Source of the DNA: Spiroplasma gladiatoris
Lineage (GTDB): Bacteria; Bacillota_I; Bacilli_A; Mycoplasmatales; Mycoplasmataceae
Direction: 5' to 3'
NCBI RefSeq assembly: GCF_004379335.1
Contig: NZ_CP038013.1
Location: 372,001 to 436,000, forward strand
DNA: 64,000 nt
Shown here: positions 1 through 9,452 of the stretch, one piece after another
Numbering within the stretch: position 1 is the stretch's first letter
Layout of the letters: every line of letters starts with the position of its first letter
The notes under the pieces: model-generated
Told to the model about the DNA's origin: nothing
Database searches by the model: none
The model's input: the letters and a program-made list of their open reading frames with translations, nothing else
Position numbers and translations under genes: made by a program

Positions 1-240
1 ATGGCTAGAATGTTAAGCGATAAAAACATGGTTAAATTCCCACTTGAAACTGTAATGGGTAGTTTACAAAATTATATTATTTCTACAAGTTCAAAAGATT
101 TTCAGCCAATGAAAGCGAATTGAAGCGTTGTTAAACCAATAGTTTTAGAAAAAAAGATAAAAAAAGAGGAAAAAAAATCTCTTTATTCACAAATTTCTTT
201 AAATGCAATTAAAAAATTTATTGAAATAAATGATTTGTAA
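1..240 (+). CDS. trmFO: TrmFO/RlmFO-type folate-dependent uracil methyltransferase, C-terminal end
   Basis: This is the last 79 residues of a gene that begins before the window; the ATG at base 1 is probably internal. The segment with 'GSLQNYI', 'SSKDFQPMKANW' and a hydrophobic tail resembles the C-terminus of TrmFO, the flavin- and methylenetetrahydrofolate-dependent enzyme that makes 5-methyluridine in RNA. One tryptophan is encoded by TGA at 121. In Mycoplasma capricolum the TrmFO homologue (RlmFO) modifies 23S rRNA rather than tRNA, so the substrate here cannot be fixed from this fragment. The assignment rests on the 'FQPM.(A/V)NW' motif only. Confidence 0.7.
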
Positions 241-318
241 AAATTATTAATTTGACATAAAAATGTTGATAATTAACAACAAAAGGACTAAAATTTAAAA
301 GTTGTAAAGAGGTATAAG

Positions 319-1923
319 ATGAAATTATATGAAAAAGAAAGTCTTTTTTGATTTGGATTACATAAAATCGCAAAAGATGATCCTGAACTAAAATATCACA
401 TCACAACTCAAAAAGAACTAATCAATGATTTATATCCATTAGCATATTTTGGTGTAATTCAATACACATTATATAGAGGCATTTCTATATCAGAAGTTCC
501 TTTAGAAGAAACAAATGAATATGTTAAATACATCATTGATAATATTGATGAAATTTATAAAATTAAATACCGTTTTGTAAAAGAAAAACCTAAAAAAATA
601 AATTTTAATGATAAAGAAATTTGTTCTCTTTGTGAAGAGATAATTGGAAGACTATTTATTCCATTTATGAATGAGTATGCATTTAAAAAAGTAAGTAATG
701 CCATTAATATGAATGGTGCTTACATTAGAGAATCTTTGCTTTGCTATGAGTATGATATAAATCATAAATCAGATGATGGAAAAGTTAAAACTAGTGTTTT
801 ATATCCTTTCTTATTCACTTTAAATTTAATAAAAATTTTTGATAAAAAAGGATTGTATAACAGAATATTAAAAACATATCGAAAAGATGAATTGATAAGA
901 AAATATAAGGCTGGTAGGGATTGAAAACAAAAAGAAGTTGAATATCTTCAAGAAAGTTATGAATTATTAAATAATGATGAGGAATGAAGTTTATTTTTAA
1001 GTAATTTTTCAAGTTCTAAATGAGATATTTTTGATATGAATGAACGATTTAAAGCTTTATTTCAATTAACAAAAATAACAACAATTTTAATGAAAGATGA
1101 AATAACTGCTGTTACTATGCTTTCTGATGGCGAAGAAGTTTTTGAGATGTTAAAAAACTACTTACCAATGTATATTGATTATGATCGCTATATTGACGAA
1201 GAAGGAAAAAACATTAGTGATCTAAAAGAAAAAGATGTTTTAATATTTTCTCCGTTTACTCAAAGAAATGTTAACTTACACCTTTTATTCCCTTATATTG
1301 AATCAAAAAATGAAAGACATATAGAATGTGACTTTAATAAACTTAGAGCAATTGTATTTATTTTTTTAAAGTCTTATTCAAAAGTTAGAACACTTTTACT
1401 TACTCATGAATATTTACCTAAAATAATTGATATTTTAATTGAAGGTAAGAAAAAAATATTTTGTGATATTTTATCAATTTTTGAAGAAGTTAAAGATCAT
1501 AAATATAAAAGATTAATTGACTTTGAAAACTTCACAGAAGATTTATTCTTTTTAACAGAAGAACAAATTAGTAATGCTTTAAATAAAGAATGTTATTCTT
1601 TAAAAGAATTTATGCAAATTCCTGCATTTATTAAAATGGGAAAAATTGTGACTTTTAATTTGGCTTTAAAAAATTATACTGCAAGAACTTTTGATTATAA
1701 CTTGTTTGAATTATTAAAATACCTATTAATAGTATTTGGTCCTCATCCATTAGATCACACTATTCAAACTAAAGAAAATATTGAAAATTTTTATAAAAAG
1801 TTTGAAAATTTTGTTAGACTTTATGAGGAAGCGAAAAACAATTCTGATATATTAGAAATAACTAATGAATTACAAACAGCTTTAGAATTACCACTTAAAT
1901 TATTAAATTGAAAAAAAGACTAA
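319..1923 (+). CDS. Hypothetical protein, 534 aa
   Basis: I do not recognise this protein. It starts with ATG preceded by a GAGG Shine-Dalgarno sequence and reads through several TGA tryptophan codons to TAA. It is soluble-looking, without a signal peptide or membrane segment, and rich in Lys, Glu, Phe, Ile and Leu, as expected for an AT-rich mollicute helical protein. The N-terminus reads 'MKLYEKESLFWFGLHK'. Most of it looks helical, with no nucleotide-binding or catalytic motif visible. It follows the TrmFO-like gene by about 80 bases and is followed by the tRNA-Arg genes. The coding status is sound (long frame, RBS, stop); the function is unknown. Confidence 0.8.
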
Positions 1924-1970
1924 ATTTAAATAAATATTTCATATAACTAATTTATTTTTTGTCTTAATTT

Positions 1971-2047
1971 GCCCACGTAGCTCAGTAGGATAGAGCATGC
2001 GCCTTCTAAGCGTAGGGTCAGAAGTTCGAATCTTCTCGTGGGCGCCA
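1971..2047 (+). tRNA. tRNA-Arg (anticodon UCU), copy 1
   Basis: This is a 77-nt cloverleaf with a 7-bp acceptor stem (GCCCACG / CGTGGGC), discriminator G and encoded CCA. The anticodon loop is CTTCTAA, giving anticodon UCU, which decodes AGA and AGG, the main arginine codons here. The T-arm contains GTTCGAATC. It is identical over its whole length to the copy at 2256-2332. Confidence 0.96.
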
Positions 2048-2063
2048 TTTATAAACAACAAAC

Positions 2064-2085
2064 AACAACCTTATGGTTGTTTTTT
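2064..2085 (+). terminator. Intrinsic terminator after tRNA-Arg copy 1
   Basis: The stem AACAACC / GGTTGTT with a TTAT loop is followed by a T-run. The same hairpin follows copy 2. Confidence 0.8.
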
Positions 2086-2255
2086 ATTATATATAATAAA
2101 AAATTATTATAATTTGACCTTTTAGTTTCAATAATAAAACATAATTGTTGTAGGAAAAAAATAAATCATAATATTTAATAAATTAAAAAACAAAAAAAAC
2201 ATAAAATAACTAGTAAATATATCTCATATTTGCTATTATATTTTTGTCTTAATTT

Positions 2256-2332
2256 GCCCACGTAGCTCAGTAGGATAGAGCATGCGCCTTCTAAGCGTAG
2301 GGTCAGAAGTTCGAATCTTCTCGTGGGCGCCA
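2256..2332 (+). tRNA. tRNA-Arg (anticodon UCU), copy 2
   Basis: This is an exact duplicate of the tRNA at 1971-2047, with anticodon UCU and encoded CCA. About 15 bases of upstream sequence (TTTTTGTCTTAATTT) and the downstream terminator hairpin are shared with copy 1, so the duplication included the flanks. The 200 bases between the two copies are A/T-rich and show no gene. Confidence 0.96.
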
Positions 2333-2344
2333 TGAATGAATTTT

Positions 2345-2367
2345 AACAACCTTATGGTTGTTTTTTT
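2345..2367 (+). terminator. Intrinsic terminator after tRNA-Arg copy 2
   Basis: The stem AACAACC / GGTTGTT with loop TTAT is followed by seven T. It matches the terminator of the first tRNA copy. Confidence 0.8.
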
Positions 2368-2426
2368 ATTAAAATTTTTATGTTATTATAAAATTAAAAA
2401 AACTTTAAAAATGTTAGGGAGAAATA

Positions 2427-2774
2427 ATGCTAGCTTTATGAAATGATAATGGTGTTACAGAAGAAGGCAAAAAAATTATATTAATTTTTACAATTTGCTT
2501 GGTTTATACTTGTGGAATTATTGGTCACGGTTTATTTGTAATTTTATTTTCAAAAAACAGTGATAGAGATAATAAAAAAATTAGCAAAATTTTATTATGA
2601 ATAACCTCAATATTGTTTATCCCAGGTTTAATTATTATGACTTTAATAGTATTAATTTTTTTAGATAGAAGTTATAAATGTTTACTAGCTTGATTTCCAG
2701 TTAAAAATAACCCATTTATAATTGAAGTAAATAATTATAAAAGTAAAAATATAAATATTAATAAAAAACAATAA
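2427..2774 (+). CDS. Small membrane protein, 115 aa
   Basis: The ATG follows an AGGGAG ribosome binding site and the frame runs through TGA codons to TAA. Two hydrophobic helices are visible, at about residues 18-40 ('IILIFTICLVYTCGIIGHG') and about residues 55-78, separated by a short charged loop (SKNSDRDNKK). The C-terminal tail is polar and Lys/Asn-rich. It looks like a small integral membrane protein with two spans and no catalytic motif. It stands alone between the tRNA genes and the rpsP operon. The function is unknown. Confidence 0.7.
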
Positions 2775-2850
2775 TTTATTAACTTTATTAACTTATTTTA
2801 AAAAAGTTTTTATCTATATAAGTATTAATTAAGTTGTTAAGTAAATTTAC

Positions 2851-2878
2851 TTGACAAACTTTTAAATTACTATAATAT
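2851..2878 (+). promoter_or_regulatory. Probable sigma-A promoter of the rpsP operon
   Basis: A perfect TTGACA (2851-2856) is followed by TAATAT at 2873-2878, a 16-base spacer. An overlapping TATAAT sits at 2871. The site lies 39 bases before the rpsP start. Confidence 0.6.
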
Positions 2879-2916
2879 TAATAATGTCGTAAATATAGAA
2901 TTTAAAGGAGGAAAAA

Positions 2917-3276
2917 ATGGTAAAAATAAGGTTAAAAAGAGCTGGTAAAAAAAGAGCTGCATTTTATAGAATAGTTGCAGCAGATGCTCGTGTAAAACGA
3001 GACGGTGCTTATATAGAACTTGTAGGAACTTATGACCCAATTAATGGAGAAGTAAACTTAAAAAAAGAAGTTGCTTTAAAATGATTACAACAAGGAGCAC
3101 AACCAACTGACACTGTTAGAAATATTTTATCTAAAGAAGGTGTTATGAAAGACTTACATGATGCTAAATTAGAAATATCTAAAGCTAAACCAAAAAAAGC
3201 AAAAACAACTAAAAAACCAACAGCAGCTAAAACAAAAACAACTAAAAAACCAGCTGCTACAAAAGAAGCGGAATAA
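2917..3276 (+). CDS. rpsP: 30S ribosomal protein S16
   Basis: This is ribosomal protein S16, which stabilises the 5' domain of 16S rRNA during 30S assembly. The N-terminus '[19 protein letters not shown]' followed by '[20 protein letters not shown]' is the S16 signature. The 119-aa product is longer than the usual 80-90 aa because of a C-terminal tail made of Lys, Ala and Thr (from about residue 85). It has a strong AAAGGAGG ribosome binding site and a promoter just upstream. Its TAA overlaps the next ATG (TAATG), so translation is probably coupled to the following gene. Confidence 0.97.
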
Positions 3277-3536
3277 TGTTTGACACTTTATACGAAATAA
3301 TCAATGAGTATTTAGAATTTGCTTTACCTAGTGACTCAACTTATATTTTTAAAAAACAAATTGAAACTAATGAAGAATATAAATATATTTTATTGATTGA
3401 TGAAAATCTTAGTATGACAAAATTATTTAAAAAAAATACCTTTTTAAATAATTTAATAACAGCTTTAAATCTAGAATTTTCTAAATATGAAAAAAAAGTT
3501 TCAATTGATTTAGAGGTATATGATGAATTTTTATAA
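3276..3536 (+). CDS. Divergent KhpA-like (KH domain) protein
   Basis: This 86-aa gene sits exactly where khpA (ylqC) lies in Firmicutes, between rpsP and rimM. KhpA is a small KH-domain RNA-binding protein. The C-terminal half ('TFLNNLITALNLEFSKYEKK' then 'VSIDLE') can be aligned by eye with the last helix and strand of KhpA, but the KH hallmark GKxG loop is replaced by 'LFKKNT'. It is therefore either a degenerate KH protein that may no longer bind RNA in the usual way or an unrelated replacement. The start overlaps the rpsP stop by one base, and the end overlaps the rimM start by 14 bases. Position and fold pattern are the evidence; there is no strong motif. Confidence 0.6.
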   Translation: MFDTLYEIINEYLEFALPSDSTYIFKKQIETNEEYKYILLIDENLSMTKLFKKNTFLNNLITALNLEFSKYEKKVSIDLEVYDEFL

Positions 3537-4026
3537 TCAATTAACTAAAATAGGACAAATTAAAGCGACTCACGGTATAAAAGGGGAGCTAAAAATATGA
3601 ATTGATTCACAACTGGAATTATTAGAAGATCTTAAAAACTATCAAATTTTTTTAGAAGATCATCAAAAAAATATTGATGTTTATAATGTTGAAAAGTTTT
3701 ATAATTTAAACAATAAATTAATTATAAAACTAAAAGATATTGATAATATCGATTCTGCTAAAAAATTTATTAATCAAAATATTTTGGTTAAAAAAGAAGA
3801 TAACATTATTGGAATTGTAAAAACTTTGATAAATTATTCTTTGTTATTTGAGAATAATATCATTGGTAAAGTTATTGAAGAAATGAATAATGGCGCTCAT
3901 GAATTAATTAAAGTAAAAACAACTCAAGGTATTGAGTTTTGAATTCCATATGTTGGTGAATATATTTTAGAAGTTGATGAAAATAAAAAAATTATTAGTG
4001 CTATAAATATTGAGAGACTTATGTAA
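3523..4026 (+). CDS. rimM: Ribosome maturation factor RimM
   Basis: RimM binds S19 and helps mature the head of the 30S subunit. The 167-aa product has the RimM N-terminal barrel ('[18 protein letters not shown]', about residues 9-26) and a C-terminal PRC-barrel ('[14 protein letters not shown]' near residue 140). It lies between the KhpA-like gene and trmD in the standard order, overlapping the first by 14 bases. Its TAA shares one base with the trmD ATG. Tryptophans are TGA. The start at 3523 was chosen because it follows an AGAGG motif and begins the conserved region. Confidence 0.93.
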
Positions 4027-4754
4027 TGAAATATTCAATCATTACTTTATTTCCAAATCTAATAAACAGTTATGTAAATGAATCAATCATTAAAAGAGCA
4101 ATTCAAAAAGAAAGAATTGAAATTGAAATAATTGATTTAAGAGATCATACCAATTATTCGCATAATCAAGTTGACGATTATCAATTTGGAGGCGGAAAAG
4201 GAATGGTTTTAATGGTTGAACCAGTTGTCAATGCTATTGAAAATTGTTGAACAAATGAAAGTTTAATTGTATTAACAAGTCCTCAAGGAAAAACTTGAAA
4301 CCAAAATCTTGCAAAAAAATTAAGCAAAGAATATAAACATATTATTATTATTTGTGGACATTATGAAGGTTTTGATGAAAGAATATTAGATTATGTTGAT
4401 ATGGAACTATCAATTGGAGATTATGTTTTAACTGGTGGAGAATTAGCAAGTCTTGTATTTATTGATTCTATTACTAGACTAATTGATGGAGTAATTCAAT
4501 CTGAATCACATCAAAACGATAGTTTTGAAAACAATTTATTAGATCATCCAGTTTATACCAAACCTGTAAATTTTCGTAATAAAAGTGTACCAGAAGTCTT
4601 ATTAAGTGGTCATCATGCAAATATAAAAAAATTTCGACAAGAGGGTAGAATTATTAATACTTTTAATAAAAGACCTGATTTGTTAAAAGAAAATAAACTT
4701 TGTAAAGAAGACTTAGAAATATTAAATAAATTAAAAAATAGAAAGGAAGAATAA
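4026..4754 (+). CDS. trmD: tRNA (guanine37-N1)-methyltransferase
   Basis: TrmD methylates G37 next to the anticodon using S-adenosylmethionine and prevents +1 frameshifting. The 242-aa protein begins '[20 protein letters not shown]', carries '[14 protein letters not shown]' near residue 57, '[11 protein letters not shown]' around residue 113 and '[14 protein letters not shown]' around residue 127, which form the SPOUT trefoil-knot site. Two TGA codons (first at 4248) interrupt it under the standard code but read as Trp. It is one base coupled to rimM and followed after 3 bases by rplS. Confidence 0.97.
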
Positions 4755-4757
4755 ACC

Positions 4758-5183
4758 ATGAATATGTTATCTAAAAACACAAAAGCTTTAGTTGATGAAC
4801 AATTGAATAACAATCTTCCAGAATTTACTTCAGGAGATACAATTAAAGTTAATGTAAAAATTAAAGAGGGAGAAAAATATCGTATCCAAGCCTTTGAAGG
4901 TGTTGTTATTAAAACTCAAGGAAGCGGTATATCATTTTCTGTATGCGTAAGAAAAAACTCAAGTGGAATTTTTGTAGAAAGAACTTTTCCAGTTCATTCT
5001 CCAATTATTGACTCAATCGAAGTTATTAAGCGTGGACGTGTAAGACGTGCAAGAATTTATTACATTAGAAAATTATCTGGAAAAGCAGCTCGTATTAAAG
5101 AAGTTGTGCATTCTAAATCAAAAGATATTAATGCAAAAAAAGCTGTTAAAGCAGCTCCAAAAAAACCTGCATCAACAAAATAA
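4758..5183 (+). CDS. rplS: 50S ribosomal protein L19
   Basis: Ribosomal protein L19 lies at the 30S-50S interface. The family features '[20 protein letters not shown]' and '[20 protein letters not shown]' are followed by '[12 protein letters not shown]' and '[20 protein letters not shown]'. The product is 141 aa, with a C-terminal Lys/Ala extension beyond the usual 115 aa, echoing the tail on S16. It is the last gene of the rpsP operon. The ATG at 4758 sits 10 bases after a GGAAG motif; the ATG at 4764 is the alternative. Confidence 0.96.
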   Translation: MNMLSKNTKALVDEQLNNNLPEFTSGDTIKVNVKIKEGEKYRIQAFEGVVIKTQGSGISFSVCVRKNSSGIFVERTFPVHSPIIDSIEVIKRGRVRRARIYYIRKLSGKAARIKEVVHSKSKDINAKKAVKAAPKKPASTK

Positions 5184-5197
5184 TTAATAATTTTTTT

Positions 5198-5227
5198 AAG
5201 TTTATACAAATGTATAAACTTTTTTTA
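5198..5227 (+). terminator. Intrinsic terminator of the rpsP-rplS operon
   Basis: A 10-bp stem, AAGTTTATAC / GTATAAACTT (5198-5207 and 5212-5221), is followed by a T-run. Confidence 0.85.
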
Positions 5228-5285
5228 TTTTTATTAGTAAAAAACTATAAACTTTATTTTGTTAAAATATTTATAAGAGGTTAAT

Positions 5286-6035
5286 ATGCAAAAGAATTAT
5301 TATGAATTAACTTTAGAAAATTTGGTTGAATTACTTGGAAAAAATCGTTTTGAAGAAGCGTTAATTATTATAAATGATGAACTTTCTGCACCTTATATTC
5401 CAGCTGATTTTGAAAAAAACTTACAAATAATTAAAAATGAAATTAATAATAAGTTAAAAACAAATCAAAAAGAATCTCATAATATGTGAGGATTAAATAA
5501 AGTTGTAGATATTATGAAGCAATCTTTAGATCAAGAAATGCATTTAATTGCTTTTGACAATTTAAGAAATTTAAATGCTAGAAAAATCCTAAATCATATA
5601 AAAGAATATTTATTGTCAAAAGATATAAAAAATGAATACAAAACTTTTTTATTAATGGTATTAATAGAACAAAAATTAGATGAAAATTTAGTTGTTAAAA
5701 AACAAGAAAAAATTATTAATATTAATCCAGCAAATTATAATCTTAAAGAATCTCAAGATTTTTTAAAAACATTAGAGTTTAAATTATCCAATTTAGTTTA
5801 TGATAAAGATCCTAGTTTTTTTTCTATATGTAAACATGTTGCAAATACTTATTTTTATAATATTTTTCCTGATTTTGAATTAAACCAATTTAAAATTGAA
5901 GATATAGTTGCATGTATTTATTTATACTCTCAAAACGCTTTAGGATTGGAGATTGATAAACAATTAAATGAAAAAATTGATTTCAATTATGATAATGCAA
6001 TGTTATTATTAGATAAGTTTAAAGACTTAATTTAG
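5286..6035 (+). CDS. DUF3196-like protein, 249 aa
   Basis: This is a helical, soluble protein with a TGA Trp near residue 68. Its pattern of short amphipathic helices ('YELTLENLVELLGKNRFEEA' at the N-terminus) resembles the mollicute-specific DUF3196 family, whose structures are tetratricopeptide-like; I made that link by eye and it is not certain. There is no catalytic motif. It has a GAGG ribosome binding site and is followed after 10 bases by the next gene, so the two are probably co-transcribed with obg and nadE. Confidence 0.65.
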
Positions 6036-6045
6036 GAGAATTATA

Positions 6046-6402
6046 ATGAAAAAAACAACATTTATAAAAGAAGATTTTAAAAAGTTTGAAGATAATAAAA
6101 ATGTGATGATGCAATTATTTGGAATTACATGTAGTGTTTGTGGAATTGATGAAATAGCTTACACTGCAATTAACGCACCAAAAACAATCGGACAAATTGC
6201 ACATGAAGCATATGAAGAAAATCCAGATATTAGTGATGAAGAACTTGATAAATTAATAGAGTCTCCAATTAAATTGTGACAAGAAGTTGATGACTATAAT
6301 TCTTCAATTGGAGTACCAACATTTGTTTGTGATAATTGTTATGATCAACTTCTTAACAATGAAATTCACATTTCAAATATAGGTCAAGAAGAAGAGGAAT
6401 AA
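6046..6402 (+). CDS. Small CxxC-containing protein (possible zinc ribbon), 118 aa
   Basis: The product has two cysteine pairs, 'CSVCG' near residue 30 and 'CDNC' near residue 96, a spacing that would suit a zinc-ribbon or rubredoxin-like metal site. Between them is a helical segment rich in Glu and Asp. The TGA at 6277 reads as Trp. It lies directly upstream of obg, separated by 5 bases, so it is probably translated in the same operon. The function is unknown; zinc binding is an inference from the paired cysteines. Confidence 0.7.
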
Positions 6403-6407
6403 TATAA

Positions 6408-7700
6408 ATGAAATTTGTTGACTTAGCTAGTTTTAATATTAAATCAGGAAAAGGTGGCGATGGCGCTGTCTCTTTTCGTCATGAATTATATGTTGCTAAT
6501 GGTGGTCCAAATGGTGGCGATGGTGGAAAAGGCGGCGATGTTATTTTTAGAGCTGATGAAGGAAAATCATCTCTATTAGACTTAAAATTACAAAAGTTTT
6601 ATGCTGCTGAAAATGGACACAAAGGTGATATTAAAAATCGTCATGGAAAAAATGGAAAAGATATTGTTATAAGAGTCCCTGTAGGAACAGTTTTATTTGA
6701 CGAAAAAACTAACGAATTTTTAGCAGACTTCACAGAAGATGGACAAGAAAAAATTCTTGCATATGGTGGAAAAGGTGGAAGAGGAAATGCAAGATTCGCA
6801 AACTCAAGAAATAAAGCTCCAACCATTTTTGAAGCAGGAGATCTTGGTGTTGAAATAAATATTAAAGCAGAATTAAAAGTACTTGCAGATGTTGGATTTG
6901 TAGGGTTACCTAATGCAGGTAAGTCAACTTTGCTAAGAGCAATTTCCAACTCAAAACCAGAAATTGCTGATTATCCTTTTACAACATTAAATCCACAATT
7001 AGGAGTTTCGATTGATAAAAAAGGCAGATCTTTTGTTGTTGCAGACTTACCTGGTTTAATAGAGGGTGCTAGTTTAGGAAAAGGTTTAGGACATGAATTT
7101 TTAAGACATATTGAAAGATGTAAAATAATTTGTCATGTTATTGATATGTCAGGAAATTATGGTACTGAAGATGTTATTAAAAATTATTTATTAATCAGAA
7201 AAGAATTATTAGATTATAATTTAAAACTTGATAAACGTTTAGAAATTATAGTTGCTAATAAAATTGACACTGAAGAAGCTAAAATAAATATTTTATACTT
7301 CAAAGAACACTTTAAAGATAAAAAAATTATTGAAGTTTCAGGTTTAACTAAAACTAATATCGATCAATTATTATTAGAAATTGGAGACAAACTTGAAATT
7401 GTAAAAGATGAACCACTTTGATTAATCAAAGAAGATGTTGAAAGTGACTTTAAATTATACACTTTTGAAGGTGATTTAAAAGATGTAATTGTTAATAATT
7501 TAGGAAATGGAAAATGAAGTATTGAAGGAAAAGATGTTTTTAAAGTATATCAAAAAACACCAATCTCTACTCATGACAATCTTTTATTATTTAATGAAAA
7601 ATTAAAAAGACTTGGCGCTTATGATTTATTAAGAAAAAAAGGAGCACAAAAAGGAGATATAGTAAAAATATTTGATATTGAATTAGAATGGATGGATTAA
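6408..7700 (+). CDS. obg: GTPase Obg/CgtA, ribosome-associated
   Basis: Obg is an essential GTPase that acts in 50S assembly and stress control. The 430-aa protein has the glycine-rich Obg fold at the N-terminus (repeated GG.GG motifs, residues 1-155), then a G domain with G1 'GLPNAGKST', switch region 'YPFTTLNP', G3 'DLPGLIEG' and G4 'NKID', and a C-terminal OCT domain (from about residue 340) reached through a TGA Trp at 7419. One TGG Trp codon also occurs three codons from the end, showing that both Trp codons are in use. It is followed by nadE after 1 base. Confidence 0.97.
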
Positions 7701-7701
7701 T

Positions 7702-8430
7702 ATGGAGTTAAAAGATTATTTAGATTATTTAGTCGATTGAATAAAAGAACAAGTTACAAAAGCAAATCAAAAAGGAGTTATTATTGGTATTAGTGGAGGT
7801 ATTGATTCGGCTGTTGTTGCTGCACTTGGTAAAAAAGCATTTCCAAATGATTATTTAACAGTTTGAATGCCTTGTCAATCAAGTCAATTAGATGAACAGT
7901 GTAAAAATGATTTAATTGAAAGTTTAAAATTAAAATACGTAAGTGTTGATTTAAAACCAGTTTTTGAAAGTTTTAAAACTGCTTTAAACGAATCAAAAAT
8001 GGAACAATCAAAATTGGCTCTAGCAAATAGTAAAGCAAGATTAAGAATGACAACATTATATTCTTTTGCTCAAACAAATAATTATTTAGTATTAGGTACA
8101 GATAATTGAGCCGAATGACATTTAGGATATTTTACAAAATTTGGTGATGGTGGAGTTGATTTATTACCAATAGTGCACCTTTTAAAAAGAGAAGTTAAAC
8201 AAGCTGCATCAATTCTAGGTGTGCCTGAATCAATAATTAATAGAGCACCAACTGCAAGTTTGTGAGAAGATCAAACAGATGAACAAGAAATTGGTTTTGG
8301 TTATGATTTAATCGATGATTATCTACTAAATAAACCAGTTGATGAACAAGTTAAAAAAAGAGTTGATCAGTTGCATAAAATTTCTGAACATAAAAGAATT
8401 GCAGCACCAATGCCTAATAAAAAGAATTAG
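7702..8430 (+). CDS. nadE: NH3-dependent NAD(+) synthetase
   Basis: NadE makes NAD from deamido-NAD, ATP and ammonia. The 242-aa size fits the short, ammonia-dependent form without a glutaminase domain. The PP-loop 'SGGIDSA' is at residues 31-37, and the substrate region '[20 protein letters not shown]' lies around residues 132-151. The C-terminus contains '[10 protein letters not shown]', a family end motif. It starts one base after the obg stop, which suggests coupling. Confidence 0.95.
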
Positions 8431-8458
8431 TTTTATTTACAAAATATAATTTATTTCT

Positions 8459-8487
8459 TTGACTATATAGTGTTTTTAATAGATAAT
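8459..8487 (+). promoter_or_regulatory. Putative promoter before the acidic protein gene
   Basis: TTGACT (8459-8464), a 17-base spacer and GATAAT (8482-8487) lie 24 bases before the start codon at 8512. Confidence 0.5.
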
Positions 8488-8511
8488 TATTTAAACAAGG
8501 AGAATTGAAAA

Positions 8512-9003
8512 ATGACAGATCAACAAGCAAATAATATTAGTGAATTTATAGATAATTTAGATGATGAAATTGCAGATAAAATGTTTGAAGAACTAATTGC
8601 TGGTATGAGTTTATACTTTGCTATTTTAAATTTTGGAGAAGAAATAGATCGTGTATTTGAAGACGAAAAAAACAAAGACTTATCTTTAGAAGAAAAAGCA
8701 AAAATTATTAAAAGTGCACCAATTGGAGAAGAAGAAATTTATGCTTCTTTAATGGGATGATTATCTGAAGAAGATAAAGCTCAAGATTTTGCAGAAGATT
8801 GTACTGAATCAATAGCTTTTAATCCTGAATATCCTCAGGTTTTATTAGATAAATTAAAAGAATTAGAAATCGAAGAAGCTGACTTTTCAATAAACTTAAT
8901 AGTTACTTTTAAAGACCAATTTATTGATTTTTTTGTAAATGACATTGATATTGAAGAGTGAAAGAACGATATTATTGACGCACTAGTTGTTAGTTGAGAA
9001 TAA
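8512..9003 (+). CDS. Acidic hypothetical protein, 163 aa
   Basis: The protein is strongly acidic (many Asp and Glu, few basic residues) and predicted helical, beginning 'MTDQQANNISEFIDNLDDE'. It has an AAGGAG ribosome binding site and its own promoter and terminator, so it is probably a single-gene unit. It has no signal peptide, membrane segment or motif I know. Three Trp residues are TGA-encoded. Confidence 0.75.
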
Positions 9004-9012
9004 AATATTTTT

Positions 9013-9040
9013 AAAAACCCATATAAATGGTGTTTTTTTG
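9013..9040 (+). terminator. Imperfect intrinsic terminator
   Basis: An imperfect stem (AAAACCCAT paired with ATGGTGTTTT) is followed by T7, just after the acidic protein gene. Confidence 0.6.
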
Positions 9041-9152
9041 TATCATATCTTTACCAAAATAATTTTAAATTTTTTACAAATATGTTATTATTATTGTGAT
9101 TGTAGATAGGGAAATTTGCAATTTATGGGCTTATATATAAAAGGTGAAAAAA

Positions 9153-9419
9153 ATGTTTCTAGCTAAAACAGTTTTTAAATTATTAACTTTAGAAGTTCCT
9201 TTATGATTAATTCTTGTAATTTTTGCATTAATAGGAATAGCAAGTTTATCAATATACTTTTTCGTTCTATTTAAAAAAAATCGTAAATTTGTTTTTGAAA
9301 AAGAAGAAGTATCTGCACAAGATTTCAAAAGATTAGATCGTTTTGAAAATTTAAGAAATGATTTTGAAGTTGAGATTGCTAAAGTTAAGAAAATACGAAA
9401 AAACTTGAAGATAAAATAA
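9153..9419 (+). CDS. Single-span membrane protein, 88 aa
   Basis: The ATG follows an AAGGTG motif. After a short N-terminus there is one long hydrophobic helix (about residues 16-41, including 'LILVIFALIGIASLSIYFFV') with a TGA Trp at its start, then a basic and charged tail predicted to lie in the cytoplasm and to form a helix. The gene is too short to reveal a family. The next gene starts 33 bases later. Confidence 0.65.
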
Positions 9420-9452
9420 TATATATATGTTCATAAAAAAGGGGCTTTTTTT

